A DNA stretch of 64,000 nt from Fluviicoccus sp. (GCF_030646115.1 NZ_JAUSMX010000018.1:372001-436000), one strand, 5' to 3'; positions 9,014-17,688 are shown, numbered from the stretch's first letter. The notes: a model not told the origin generated them from the letters alone. Translations and numbers: made by a program.

Positions 9014-10443
9014 TTCGATTCCCTCATTTCCCGCGCAATGTCCTGCATCAAGCGGATCGCCTCGTCGGCGCTGGCCCCCTGCCCGGACGCGGCGGACAAA
9101 TCACCCACGGCGCTGATCACCGCAGCCTCTTCCGCTGACTCGTGACGCACCAGTTCCGGCCAACCAATCAACACCGCCACCATCAGCAACTGCAAGGCGA
9201 TGAACGGCACCGCACCCCGGTAAAGATGGCCGGTGGTCACTTCCTTTGGCGCAACGCTGCGCAGGTAGAACAGCGAAAAGCCGAAGGGCGGCGTCAGGAA
9301 GGAGGTTTGCAGGTTCATGGCGATTAGCACGCCGAACCACACCGGATCAATGCCCAGCTTGTGCAGCACCGGCACCAGCAGCGGCACCACAATGAACACG
9401 ATTTCGAAGAAGTCGAGGAACATGCCCAGCACAAAAATCAGCAGGTTGACCACCAGCAGGAAACCGATCACCCCGCCCGGCAGCTGGTCAAACAGATGTT
9501 CCACCCACAGGTCGCCGTTCAGCGCCCGGAAAGTGAGGCTGAACAGGCTGGAGCCGATCAGGATGAACATGACAAAGGTGGTGAGTGTGGCCGTGCTTTG
9601 CAGCGACTGCCGCAACAGGTCCAGCGACAAGCGGCGTTTCACCAGCGCCAGCACCAGCGCCCCGGCCGCCCCCATGGCCCCGGCTTCGGTGGGTGTGGCC
9701 AGCCCGATGAAGATGGTGCCCAGCACCAGGAAGATCAGCGCCAGCGGCGGCACCAGCGCCGACAACACCTGACGCCCGGTAACTTTTTCCACCTTCTCCA
9801 GCGGCGGCAGCCACTGCGGCTTCAACAACGCCATCAAGGCAATGAACCCGGCGAATCCGGCGGTGAGGATCAGGCTGGGGATCATGGCCCCCAGATACAT
9901 GTCGCCTACCGGCACGCTCAGGGTGTCGCCCAGCACAATCAGTACCAGCGACGGCGGAATGATCTGCGCCAGCGTACCTGACGCCATGATCACGCCACTG
10001 GAAATGGCAGGTGAATAGCCCTGCCGCAGCATGATCGGCAGGGAAATGAGCCCCATGGCCATGACGCTGGCGGCCACCACGCCCGTTGTCGCCGCCAGCA
10101 GCGCACCCACCAGAATCACCGCAAAGGCCAGACCACCGCGCACCCGCCCGAACAGGCGGCCCACCGTTTCCAGCAGATCCTCGGCCAGGCCGCTGCGTTC
10201 CAGAATCAGGCCCATCAGCGTAAAGAAGGGAATGCTGAGCAGGGTGTCATTGCGCATGATGCCGAACAAACGCTCCGGCACCGCCTGCATCAACTCCGGG
10301 GGGATGACCCCCAGCGCATAACCGATCACCCCGAAAATCAGCCCGACCGCCCCCAGCACAAAGGCCACGGGATAGCCGGTCAGCAACAACAAGAACAGGG
10401 TGCCGAACATCAGCGGGGCCAGCCAGCCCAGTTCGCCGCTCAT
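9010..10443 (-). CDS. TRAP transporter large permease (DctM)
   Basis: A 477-residue integral membrane protein with about 12 helices, the subunit that couples solute import to the sodium or proton gradient. The start is set at ATG 10443 (MSGELGWLAP), which overlaps the dctQ stop as ATGA; the longer open frame upstream is an overlap artefact. Conserved DctM features are visible: SIPFFTLMGLILERSGLAEDL, the IIPPSLVLIVLG re-entrant loop and FLTPPFGFSLFYLRSV near the end. A hydrophilic tail of about 40 residues follows the last helix, longer than in many homologues. Confidence 0.93.
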   Translation of the reverse strand: MSGELGWLAPLMFGTLFLLLLTGYPVAFVLGAVGLIFGVIGYALGVIPPELMQAVPERLFGIMRNDTLLSIPFFTLMGLILERSGLAEDLLETVGRLFGRVRGGLAFAVILVGALLAATTGVVAASVMAMGLISLPIMLRQGYSPAISSGVIMASGTLAQIIPPSLVLIVLGDTLSVPVGDMYLGAMIPSLILTAGFAGFIALMALLKPQWLPPLEKVEKVTGRQVLSALVPPLALIFLVLGTIFIGLATPTEAGAMGAAGALVLALVKRRLSLDLLRQSLQSTATLTTFVMFILIGSSLFSLTFRALNGDLWVEHLFDQLPGGVIGFLLVVNLLIFVLGMFLDFFEIVFIVVPLLVPVLHKLGIDPVWFGVLIAMNLQTSFLTPPFGFSLFYLRSVAPKEVTTGHLYRGAVPFIALQLLMVAVLIGWPELVRHESAEEAAVISAVGDLSAASGQGASADEAIRLMQDIAREMRESK

Positions 10444-10949
10444 GACGCCTCCCCCCTTACCAGCACGGCCAGACGTTTGCCGACCTCGCTCAGCACCTGC
10501 AAGGCCAGCAGACCGAAGCCCAGCGGGATCAGCAGCTTCACCGGCCAGCGGATCAGGCCGCCCGCATCGGCGGACACTTCGCCGGACATCCAAGTCTGAC
10601 GGAAATCATGCCAGCCCAGCCAGGCCAGCACCAGGATCAGCGGCAACAGGAAGGCCAGATGCCCGACCAGATCTATCCCGGCGCGCACGCGCGGCGACCA
10701 GCGTTTGGCCAGCACATCCACGCGCACGTGGCGGTCCTGTTCCAGGGTGTGGGCGGCGCCCAGCAGGAAAACGGCGGAAAACAGGTACCACTGGACTTCC
10801 AGCCAGCCGTTATTGCCCATGCCCAGCTTGCGGCCGAAGGCGGTGGCGACAGAGATCAGCACCGTGGCCAGCACCAGCCAGGCAATCAGGCGGCCGGTGA
10901 GACGGCTGAAGGCGTCAATCCGGGCGCAGAGTTGCAGTAGTCCGTTCAT
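10440..10949 (-). CDS. TRAP transporter small permease (DctQ)
   Basis: A 169-residue membrane protein with four helices, the small subunit that pairs with DctM. The motif LEVQWYLFSAVFLLGAA followed by RHVRVDV is the DctQ signature. The start at ATG 10949 (MNGLLQL) is preferred over the longer frame because a -10-like TATGAT lies at 10980-10985. It is first in the dctQ-dctM-dctP operon, and its upstream sequence shares 19 of 21 bases with that of the esterase gene at 11998. Confidence 0.88.
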   Translation of the reverse strand: MNGLLQLCARIDAFSRLTGRLIAWLVLATVLISVATAFGRKLGMGNNGWLEVQWYLFSAVFLLGAAHTLEQDRHVRVDVLAKRWSPRVRAGIDLVGHLAFLLPLILVLAWLGWHDFRQTWMSGEVSADAGGLIRWPVKLLIPLGFGLLALQVLSEVGKRLAVLVRGEAS

Positions 10950-10969
10950 GGGAATCAGTGATGGTGAAA

Positions 10970-10990
10970 AAGTGGCGGAATCATACCCTG
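10970..10990 (-). promoter_or_regulatory. Promoter-like repeat upstream of dctQ (copy 1)
   Basis: On the minus strand this reads CAGGGTATGATTCCGCCACTT, with TATGAT as a good -10. It matches 12042-12062 upstream of the esterase gene at 19 of 21 positions. No convincing -35 is seen at the right distance. The shared block suggests that the two transcription units descend from one duplicated promoter. Confidence 0.45.
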
Positions 10991-11071
10991 ACAGGAGGGT
11001 AATTGGGCAGTAGCCTGCATGGAGCAATGCGAAATGCGGGAACGCCCTTCACCATGGCGACAAACGGATGT

Positions 11072-11998
11072 TTATTTATTAACCCACGCCTGCGCCACGG
11101 CATCGGCCATGACCTGCATGGCCTTCAACGGTCCGGCCAGCTTGCCCATTTGCAGGAAACCGTGCACCAGCGTGTCGAAACAACGATAAATCACGGGAAT
11201 TCCGGCTTCCTGTAACCGTTGCGCGAAATGCGCGCCTTCATCCCGCAACGGGTCGGAGCCAGCGGTGAAGATCAGCGCGGGTGGCAAGCCGGACAAATCC
11301 GGTTGCAGCAGCGGCGACACGCGCAGGTCGTATTTTTCGTCAGGATGGTTGAGGTAATGCCCGATGAAGAATTCCATGGCCTGCCGCTCCAGCACATGAC
11401 CGCTGGCATAGGCATGGTAGGAATCCCGCTGCTCGGACAAATCCACGGCGGGGTAGATCAGCAATTGCAAGTCAGGGCAGCGTTGCGGCTCGCTGCGTGT
11501 CAGCATGGACACTACCGTCGCCAGGTTGCCGCCCGCGCTGTCACCGCCCATGCCAACCCGGCCGTCACCGCCCAATCCGGCCCCATGCGCCCTCGTCCAG
11601 TCCAGTACCGTCAGGGCATCCTCAATCGCGGCCGGGAACTTGTGCTCGGGGGCCAGCCGGTATTCCACTGACAACACCTGGCAACGCCCTTCCTTGGCCA
11701 GAAAACGGCAAAAACCGTCGAAGCTGTCCACATCCAGCGTCACCCAGCCGCCGCCGTGCAGGTAGATCATCACGGGTAAGTCCTGGGTCGTATCAGCGCG
11801 ATACAGTCGTGCCGGGATGTCGCCGTGCGTACCGGGAATATGGAGATCGCGAACCTCCGGCAAGTCCACCGGCTCCATATCCAGCGCCTTCAGGCTGCGC
11901 GCCAGCCCGCGCCGCAACGCCGGGATCGGGAATTCCGACCATGGGGTTTTCTTGGCGTGGATCAGGGGCAGGATGGCGGCGATTTCGGGGTCGAGCAT
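11072..11998 (-). CDS. Alpha/beta hydrolase, hormone-sensitive-lipase type
   Basis: A 308-residue esterase of the HSL family. The oxyanion motif is HGGGW, the nucleophile motif GGDSAGG, the acid in AGSDPLRDEG and the histidine in LVHGF. The start is set at ATG 11998 (MLDPEIAAI), which has GGAG six to nine bases upstream; the longer frame would begin at TTG 12043 inside the promoter. It is of the same family as the enzyme at 4049-4984 but clearly different in sequence. Its last codons and 3' flank recur at 7831-7878, and its promoter recurs before dctQ. Confidence 0.9.
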   Translation of the reverse strand: MLDPEIAAILPLIHAKKTPWSEFPIPALRRGLARSLKALDMEPVDLPEVRDLHIPGTHGDIPARLYRADTTQDLPVMIYLHGGGWVTLDVDSFDGFCRFLAKEGRCQVLSVEYRLAPEHKFPAAIEDALTVLDWTRAHGAGLGGDGRVGMGGDSAGGNLATVVSMLTRSEPQRCPDLQLLIYPAVDLSEQRDSYHAYASGHVLERQAMEFFIGHYLNHPDEKYDLRVSPLLQPDLSGLPPALIFTAGSDPLRDEGAHFAQRLQEAGIPVIYRCFDTLVHGFLQMGKLAGPLKAMQVMADAVAQAWVNK

Positions 11999-12041
11999 TG
12001 GTGTCTCCGAAGGGTTTGCGTGGGGCGGTTGGAAGGCGTAC

Positions 12042-12062
12042 AAGTGACAGAATCATACCCTG
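12042..12062 (-). promoter_or_regulatory. Promoter-like repeat upstream of the HSL esterase (copy 2)
   Basis: Minus-strand CAGGGTATGATTCTGTCACTT carries the -10 TATGAT (12052-12057), about 50 bases before ATG 11998. It is the partner of the block at 10970-10990. The flanks TGACAG and CTGTCA also form a short inverted repeat (12045-12050 with 12060-12065) around the -10, which might be an operator. Confidence 0.45.
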
Positions 12063-12236
12063 TCACAGACTCATGAAGCTGGCGTAACCGCCCGCTTTCC
12101 TGCGTCAGTTCAGCCAATCACCGGGAACGCCTATTGACTTTCCCTCACCAAAATCCCGTCAGCAAAGTAAATGACGCGCCCGCCGCCAGTCTGTCACGAT
12201 GCTTGGGTCGATCCATAAAACAACGGAGCAACCACG

Positions 12237-13556
12237 ATGGCACAAAGCTTCGCCGGACAAGCCCAAGGCTTCGGTCTGGCCATCCTGACCCAGATTGCCA
12301 GCAGTGACTGGCCCGATAAATTCGGCCTGCGCAAGCCGATGGAAAAATTCCTCTACAAAGGCAGCAAGACCGGCTTTCAGGTCATGACCGCCGCCGCCCG
12401 CCAGTTTGGCGGCGGCAAGAGCAGCGGCGGCAAGGCCGTGCGCCTCGCATCCACCGCCGAGCGCGGCGTGTTTGACCTGTCGCTGTCCGATGAACAGCAA
12501 ATGGTGCGTGACAGCCTGTCCGCCTTCGCCCGCGAAGTCATCCGCCCCGCCGCACATGATGCCGACGGCAACGGTGCCATTCCCGCCGAACTGCGCTCCC
12601 AGGCCAAGGACCTCGGCCTGGTGTTCTACGCCGTGCCCGAAGCCTTGGGCGGCATGGCCGGTGAACAGACCATCACCACGCAGATGTTGGCGCTGGAAGA
12701 CCTCGGCTACGGCGACTTCACCATCGCCGCTTCGCTGTTCAGCGCAGTCAGCGTCGCCAACGCCCTGACCCGCTGGGGCAGCGCCGACCAGCAGGCCCGC
12801 TACCTGCCTGCATTCGCCGCGGAAAACCCGCCGGAAGCCGCGCTGGCCGTGACCGAAACCGCGCCGTTGTTCGACCCTATGAAGCTGACCACGACAGCCC
12901 GCAGCAACGGCTCCGGTTATGTATTGAACGGCGAGAAAGCGCTGGTGCTGAATGGCGCGGATGCCGAGCTGTTCCTGATTGCCGCCGACACCGGCAATGG
13001 CGTCGGCCTGTTCATCGTGGAAGGCGGTACGGCCGGTCTTAGCCTGCGTGCCTTGCAGGGCATGGGCCTGAAGGCTGCCGCCACCCACAACCTGAAGCTG
13101 GAAAACGTGCAGGTTGCCGCCGCCAACCGCATTCCGGCCGAGAGCTTTGACTATCAGGCCTTCCTTGATCTGGGCTCGCTGGCCTGGTGTGCGCTGGCCG
13201 TCGGCACGGCGCAAGCCGCGCTCGATTACGTCATCGACTACTGCAACGACCGCATCGCCTTTGGCGAGCCGATCAGCCACCGTCAGGCCGTCGCCTTCAT
13301 GGTTGCCGACATCGGCATTGAAACCGAGGCCATGCGCCTGATGACCTGGCGCGCCTGCGCACTGGCCGAACAGGGCAAGCCTTTCCACCGCGAAGCCTAT
13401 CTGGCCCGCGCGCTCTGCGCCGAAAAGGGCATGAAGATCGGCACCGACAGCGTGCAATTGCTGGGCGGCCACGGCTTCACCAAGGAGCATCCGGTGGAAC
13501 GCTGGTACCGTGACCTGCGCGTGATGGGCGTCATGCACAGCGGCCTGCATATCTGA
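12237..13556 (+). CDS. Acyl-CoA dehydrogenase-like protein lacking the catalytic glutamate
   Basis: A 439-residue member of the acyl-CoA dehydrogenase fold, with an extra N-terminal region of about 75 residues before the ACAD domain (DLSLSDEQQMVRDSLSAFAREV). The FAD-binding stretch is degenerate: TETAPLFDP where active enzymes have TEP.aGSD. The protein ends at HPVERWYRDLRVMGVMHSGLHI, exactly where active members carry the EGT..Q segment with the catalytic Glu. LLGGHGF is kept. It is followed 15 bases later by a complete ACAD gene, so a heteromeric complex is plausible. A role in fatty acid oxidation is inferred. Confidence 0.85.
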   Translation: MAQSFAGQAQGFGLAILTQIASSDWPDKFGLRKPMEKFLYKGSKTGFQVMTAAARQFGGGKSSGGKAVRLASTAERGVFDLSLSDEQQMVRDSLSAFAREVIRPAAHDADGNGAIPAELRSQAKDLGLVFYAVPEALGGMAGEQTITTQMLALEDLGYGDFTIAASLFSAVSVANALTRWGSADQQARYLPAFAAENPPEAALAVTETAPLFDPMKLTTTARSNGSGYVLNGEKALVLNGADAELFLIAADTGNGVGLFIVEGGTAGLSLRALQGMGLKAAATHNLKLENVQVAAANRIPAESFDYQAFLDLGSLAWCALAVGTAQAALDYVIDYCNDRIAFGEPISHRQAVAFMVADIGIETEAMRLMTWRACALAEQGKPFHREAYLARALCAEKGMKIGTDSVQLLGGHGFTKEHPVERWYRDLRVMGVMHSGLHI

Positions 13557-13571
13557 TTGGGGGAATTGACC

Positions 13572-14777
13572 ATGTATCTCGAAAGTCCGAAGAAATTCAA
13601 CATGCTGGTGGAACAAGCCCATCAGGTTGCGCTGAACGTGCTGCGTCCGGTGTCGCGCAAGTATGACAAGGCCGAACACTCTTATCCGAAAGAACTGGAC
13701 ATGCTGGCCTCGCTGCTGGACGGCATGAACGAAGGCGCACCGGGCAGCGCCGGGGCCACCAGCGCCACCGGCGGCGGCAACAAGGACACTAGCGGCGACA
13801 TCAAGAACGGCGCCAACCTGTCCACGGTGCTGGGCGTGATTGAAATGTGCTGGGGCGACTGCGGCCTGCTGCTGGCCATGCCGCGCCAGGGCCTGGGCAA
13901 CGCCGCCATCGCCGCTGTCGCCAACGAGGAGCAACTGGAACGCTTCAAGGGCACCTGGGCGGCGATGGCGATCACCGAGCCGGGCTGCGGCTCCGACTCC
14001 GCCGCCATTCGCACCACCGCCACCAAGGATGGCGATGAGTACATCCTCAATGGCGAGAAAATCTACGTCACCTCCGGCGCACGTGCCGACAGCGTGGTGG
14101 TGTGGGCAACGCTGGACAAGAACATCGGCCGCGCTGCGATCAAGTCCTTCGTGGTCAAGCACGGCACGCCGGGCATGCAGGTGACGCGTCTGGAGAAGAA
14201 GCTGGGAATCAAGGCCTCCGACACCGCCGCCATCACCTTCACCGACTGTCGTGTTCCCGCCGCCAACCTGCTGGGCACGCCGGAAGTGGATGTGCAGAAG
14301 GGTTTTGCCGGGGTGATGCAGACCTTCGACAACACCCGTCCGCTGGTGGCCGCCATGGCGCTGGGCGTGGCGCGCGCCTCGCTGGACCGCACCCGTGAAA
14401 TCCTGAAAGACCACCTCTCCCCAAACTACAGCAAGCCGATGCTGACCGCCAGCCATGCCGAAGCGACGCTGAACCGGCTGGAAGCCGACTGGGAAGCCGC
14501 CAAGCTTCTGACGCTGAAGGCGGCCTGGATGGCGGACAACAAGATCCCCAACTCCAAGGAAGCCTCGATGGCCAAGGCCAAGGCGGGGCGCGTGGGCAAC
14601 GAGTTGACGCTGAAGTGCGTGGAGTTGTGCGGCGCGGCGGGTTATCTGGAAGATGAGTTGCTGGAGAAGTGGGCGCGTGATTCGAAGATCCTCGACATCT
14701 TTGAAGGCACGCAGCAGATCCAGTTGCTGATCATTGCGCGCAGGCTGCTTAACAAGAGTTCAGCGGAGTTGAAGTAA
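13572..14777 (+). CDS. Acyl-CoA dehydrogenase, catalytic partner
   Basis: A 401-residue acyl-CoA dehydrogenase that oxidises acyl-CoA to trans-2-enoyl-CoA using FAD. Intact motifs include AITEPGCGSDSAAI with LNGEKIYVTSGARAD, LCGAAGYLEDELLEKWARD, and ILDIFEGTQQIQ with the catalytic glutamate. The start is ATG 13572 (MYLESPKKF), preceded by GGGGGA; the frame five codons longer overlaps the upstream stop. A Gly/Ala/Ser-rich insertion (GSAGATSATGGGNKDTSGD, about residues 58-76) is unusual for the family. It forms a two-gene operon with the ACAD-like gene upstream and is closed by a terminator. Confidence 0.92.
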   Translation: MYLESPKKFNMLVEQAHQVALNVLRPVSRKYDKAEHSYPKELDMLASLLDGMNEGAPGSAGATSATGGGNKDTSGDIKNGANLSTVLGVIEMCWGDCGLLLAMPRQGLGNAAIAAVANEEQLERFKGTWAAMAITEPGCGSDSAAIRTTATKDGDEYILNGEKIYVTSGARADSVVVWATLDKNIGRAAIKSFVVKHGTPGMQVTRLEKKLGIKASDTAAITFTDCRVPAANLLGTPEVDVQKGFAGVMQTFDNTRPLVAAMALGVARASLDRTREILKDHLSPNYSKPMLTASHAEATLNRLEADWEAAKLLTLKAAWMADNKIPNSKEASMAKAKAGRVGNELTLKCVELCGAAGYLEDELLEKWARDSKILDIFEGTQQIQLLIIARRLLNKSSAELK

Positions 14778-14783
14778 GTTATG

Positions 14784-14806
14784 GAGGGGGCACTGCCCCC
14801 TCTTCT
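14784..14806 (+). terminator. Intrinsic terminator after the ACAD pair
   Basis: Perfect 7-base G/C stem GAGGGGG/CCCCCTC (14784-14790 with 14796-14802), 5-base loop, then TTCT. It lies 7 bases past the stop of the second ACAD gene. The U-tract is short. Confidence 0.65.
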
Positions 14807-14872
14807 CATGTAGTCACTTTTTCAAGCCATTGATATACTTGCCGTCTTTGGGATCTCCACAGGACAGGAAGT

Positions 14873-17008
14873 ATGCTGCATTCTCCCCTCGCAAAACTAG
14901 GCATATCTATAACACTAAGCTTAATCCTCATCGGATGCGGCGGAGGCGGAGGTAGCTCCCCCAGCCCGGTCAATACGGCGCCAGTGGCAAAAATCACCCT
15001 GTCCACACCCGCTGAAATCGACCCTACCAATGACATTCCAGAAACTAACGTCGGGCAAACCCTGATGCTTAACGGCAGCACCAGTTCCGATGCCGAAAAC
15101 GATCCCATGGCTTTTGAGTGGCGTTTGGTCTCTAGCCCCGGCAGTTCAGCTATCCAGCACGAAGACGAGCCATTGGCCACCTTCACACCAAACGCCCCCG
15201 GCACCTACATCATTGAATTAAACGTCTTTGACCCCAAAGGCCTCACCAGCAGCAAGCAGTTTACTTTCAACGCGTTTAGCGACTCCTGCAGTGGCTCATG
15301 CCTCAGAGGACAATTCATCAATGAACCGGTGGAAGGGCTGCGCTATCAATGCGAATTTGTCAAAGCCCGGACTGACAACAACGGTTTTTTCAAGTGCCCC
15401 CGGAACTCTGAAGTCATTTTCTTCCTTCAGGCTGACAAGGGAATCCGCAGGATTACGCTTGGCAGAACCCCCTTCAACTCACAGTGGGTGTCAAACAGCA
15501 CAGGCATATTTCAAGTGAGCCCACTGGATTTAGTTCCGGGTGGTTCAGCGCTGCCAGACTTGAACGGAGCTGACGAGACCACGACAAGAATCATTAACAT
15601 TCGCCGTCTCTTGCAGTCTATGGCTGTTCCCGAGCCGCAGTTGCCGTCACCGTTGATGCGCCTGAAGCTTGATCCAGCGGCTGAATCAGCCATTAACCGG
15701 CTTAGCCGCAACCTGGACCCCATAGACTTGGGCTCCGGATTCTCAACCCTTTTCAAACCGGTAGCGGACAGTTTGGCCGCTACCGGCAGACTGATGCCTT
15801 CTGCATCGGAGGTACGTGCCCGACTGGAGGCTGGCAGAGGCTATAACACGCAAGGGGTTTACGAAGCATCGCCGATGGCTATTACGTCGGTCATTACCCC
15901 TGATGCGACGAACGGCATGGTTGCCACCAATGGAAGTCTTAGCCTGGTGGAAGGCGCCATTATACTGACAGACCGTGAAAACAAATCCATAGGCTTGGGG
16001 CTCGAATGGAAAGCCGCTATAGACCCAATGGGTATTACCTCTCCGATCCGATCTTTTTCGCAGGTGATGACAGAGACCTCTCCTGTAAATGACTTGCTGC
16101 TCTCAAACGAGCAAGCCTTATACTTGCCAAACGGGAATGTCAAAAGCGGCCCGCTTTTCCAGGCTTATACGGCTGGCAGCAACTACGGCATACCCTCCGG
16201 CAGCGTAGAGTTCACCCAAGGACGCCTTTACCAGCATTTCCTGTTAGGGCACCAGATGTTTTACCGTAATTTATTTGGCCTTTCAGAATCGGACCCAATC
16301 CCGGATTTTGTCCCCGCCCGATGGATTCGCAGGGATGAAGCCAGCCTTGCCACTTTTACCGGCCACGCTTCCATCATCCCGGTAAAGACAATTGCACCTT
16401 ATTTTGACCCGAATCTCTGGAAGACCGCCGCCAGCATTAGCAGCACGGACTCCGAAAGACGGCCGGTATTTCCGCTTCACCTTGAGATGACCCTGAATAA
16501 TGCAGACATTAACTCCTGTCCGGGTAGTGGCTGCGAAATAGGCCGTTTCGGACTGAGCATCCTGCCCAACGGAAATATCATTACCGACCTAAACAACGAT
16601 TGCGGTTCGGTCAGCACAGCACTGAAGGATAACGGTGGCGTTCAGGAATATCGACTTGGAGCCGTTTCCTCCGCTTTCCGGCAAAATGACGCGATCATGA
16701 TTGCGCCATTGATTTTGATGAGCCGGATACCAGGGCTTGAACAGTTTCAGGGGGTGACGCTCGGTTTCAGCACCAGCGCTGGCGGCGGCGCTGCCAAAGT
16801 TGACATCACCCATGCCCTTTCCGGCAACGTCGCTATCACCGACAATTCGGCACTGGATAGCACTGGCAGTGCAACCTGGATAAATTATCCGGGGTTTTTC
16901 AAGGCCGTGTCGATGTCTGCTGGGCGCGACTCCGCCATGAAAAAAAGTACAGGCAAGGTCGCCGCCGTCAAGGTTCAAAGCTGCTATCACCCCGCAGCCA
17001 TACCTTGA
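14873..17008 (+). CDS. Secreted lipoprotein with PKD-like domain
   Basis: A 711-residue predicted outer-membrane lipoprotein: signal peptide with lipobox LIGC, then a glycine/serine linker. Residues about 35-130 resemble a PKD/cadherin-like beta-sandwich (LNGSTSSDAENDPMAFEWRL). The next segment, FINEPVEGLRYQC followed by TDNNGFFKC, resembles the widespread 'V.GL.Y.C...T...G.F' domain of gammaproteobacterial lipoproteins, and TTRIINIRRLLQSM is the matching NiaRLLQ-like motif. The remaining 500 residues were not recognised. Base composition is visibly more A/T-rich than in the neighbouring ACAD genes. Function unknown; surface exposure is inferred. Confidence 0.7.
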   Translation: MLHSPLAKLGISITLSLILIGCGGGGGSSPSPVNTAPVAKITLSTPAEIDPTNDIPETNVGQTLMLNGSTSSDAENDPMAFEWRLVSSPGSSAIQHEDEPLATFTPNAPGTYIIELNVFDPKGLTSSKQFTFNAFSDSCSGSCLRGQFINEPVEGLRYQCEFVKARTDNNGFFKCPRNSEVIFFLQADKGIRRITLGRTPFNSQWVSNSTGIFQVSPLDLVPGGSALPDLNGADETTTRIINIRRLLQSMAVPEPQLPSPLMRLKLDPAAESAINRLSRNLDPIDLGSGFSTLFKPVADSLAATGRLMPSASEVRARLEAGRGYNTQGVYEASPMAITSVITPDATNGMVATNGSLSLVEGAIILTDRENKSIGLGLEWKAAIDPMGITSPIRSFSQVMTETSPVNDLLLSNEQALYLPNGNVKSGPLFQAYTAGSNYGIPSGSVEFTQGRLYQHFLLGHQMFYRNLFGLSESDPIPDFVPARWIRRDEASLATFTGHASIIPVKTIAPYFDPNLWKTAASISSTDSERRPVFPLHLEMTLNNADINSCPGSGCEIGRFGLSILPNGNIITDLNNDCGSVSTALKDNGGVQEYRLGAVSSAFRQNDAIMIAPLILMSRIPGLEQFQGVTLGFSTSAGGGAAKVDITHALSGNVAITDNSALDSTGSATWINYPGFFKAVSMSAGRDSAMKKSTGKVAAVKVQSCYHPAAIP

Positions 17009-17014
17009 TTACCC

Positions 17015-17042
17015 GGCCGGGACGGCTTACCCCGTCCCGGCC
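17015..17042. terminator. Bidirectional hairpin terminator
   Basis: Perfect 11-base stem GGCCGGGACGG/CCGTCCCGGCC (17015-17025 with 17032-17042), 6-base loop, placed 6 bases after the lipoprotein stop and 4 bases before the stop of the convergent DUF4124 gene. There is no long U-tract on either side. Confidence 0.6.
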
Positions 17043-17046
17043 TGCT

Positions 17047-17688
17047 TCACTTGCCGCTGCCGGTATAACGGCACCCCGGCGCCCAGGTCGCAATATCCCT
17101 GAAGCTGGGCGACAAACACAACCATGCAATCCCCATGTGCATCTTCGACACATCCGGCTTCAGCCGCAGTTCGCCGTTCTTCACCCCGGACTTCTCGTTG
17201 TACTTCACCACAATCGTGCCATCTGTCTGCACTTCCAGCCCGATAATGGCGTTGCGCACATACTCTTTGGCGTGCGGCAACCCCAGCATGGCATTGGACG
17301 ACGGCAGCTTGCCTTCCGTCATGTAATACTCGGCCACCTGCACCTTGACCGAGCTTGCCACGGTCAAGCCCTCCGCCACCAGCATGCGCTGCAACATCGC
17401 ACCGGACATGGCCTGCAATGCAGAGTCGGCAGCGGGCATGCCGGGGGCCGTTGGCAAGGGCGGCGTTTTTCCCGTCAGGACCGGCGCGTCAGCAGGGACT
17501 TCCGGCCGAACCGGAGCCACCTGCTTGTCCAGCACCCGCTCCTTGCCCGGACACGGCACATCCTGAAACGAGACCGTGCCGTCGGCGCGGGCGCATTTAT
17601 AGAAGTCGGCCCGGGCAACCGGGGTCCACCCCCATCCGGCTATCAGGACCAGAGACAGGCTTGCCATTGAAAGGTGACGATTGACCAT
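17047..17688 (-). CDS. DUF4124 protein with C-terminal type IV pilin-like domain
   Basis: A 213-residue exported protein: signal peptide (1-27, ending ARA), then DUF4124 (FYKCARADGTVSFQDVPCPG), a Pro/Ala-rich linker, and from about residue 100 a segment resembling the globular part of type IV pilins: VAEYYMTEGKLPSSNAMLGL, then YVRNAIIGLEVQTDGTIVV, and a final pair of cysteines (WLCLS and PGCRY) like the pilin disulphide loop. The N-terminal prepilin helix and its peptidase site are missing. DUF4124 is an uncharacterised periplasmic domain. The gene may share a transcript with the hydrolase gene 17 bases upstream. Confidence 0.75.
   Translation of the reverse strand: MVNRHLSMASLSLVLIAGWGWTPVARADFYKCARADGTVSFQDVPCPGKERVLDKQVAPVRPEVPADAPVLTGKTPPLPTAPGMPAADSALQAMSGAMLQRMLVAEGLTVASSVKVQVAEYYMTEGKLPSSNAMLGLPHAKEYVRNAIIGLEVQTDGTIVVKYNEKSGVKNGELRLKPDVSKMHMGIAWLCLSPSFRDIATWAPGCRYTGSGK

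Noticed and set aside
10444-10593. 50-codon N-terminal extension of dctM
   Set aside because: It overlaps dctQ in another frame and is Arg/Gly-rich; the ATGA overlap at 10440-10443 gives the normal DctM N-terminus.
12159-14456. 765-codon open frame on the minus strand
   Set aside because: It is antisense to the two acyl-CoA dehydrogenase genes, and its translation is a low-complexity Gly/His/Gln/Val-rich sequence typical of GC-rich shadow frames.
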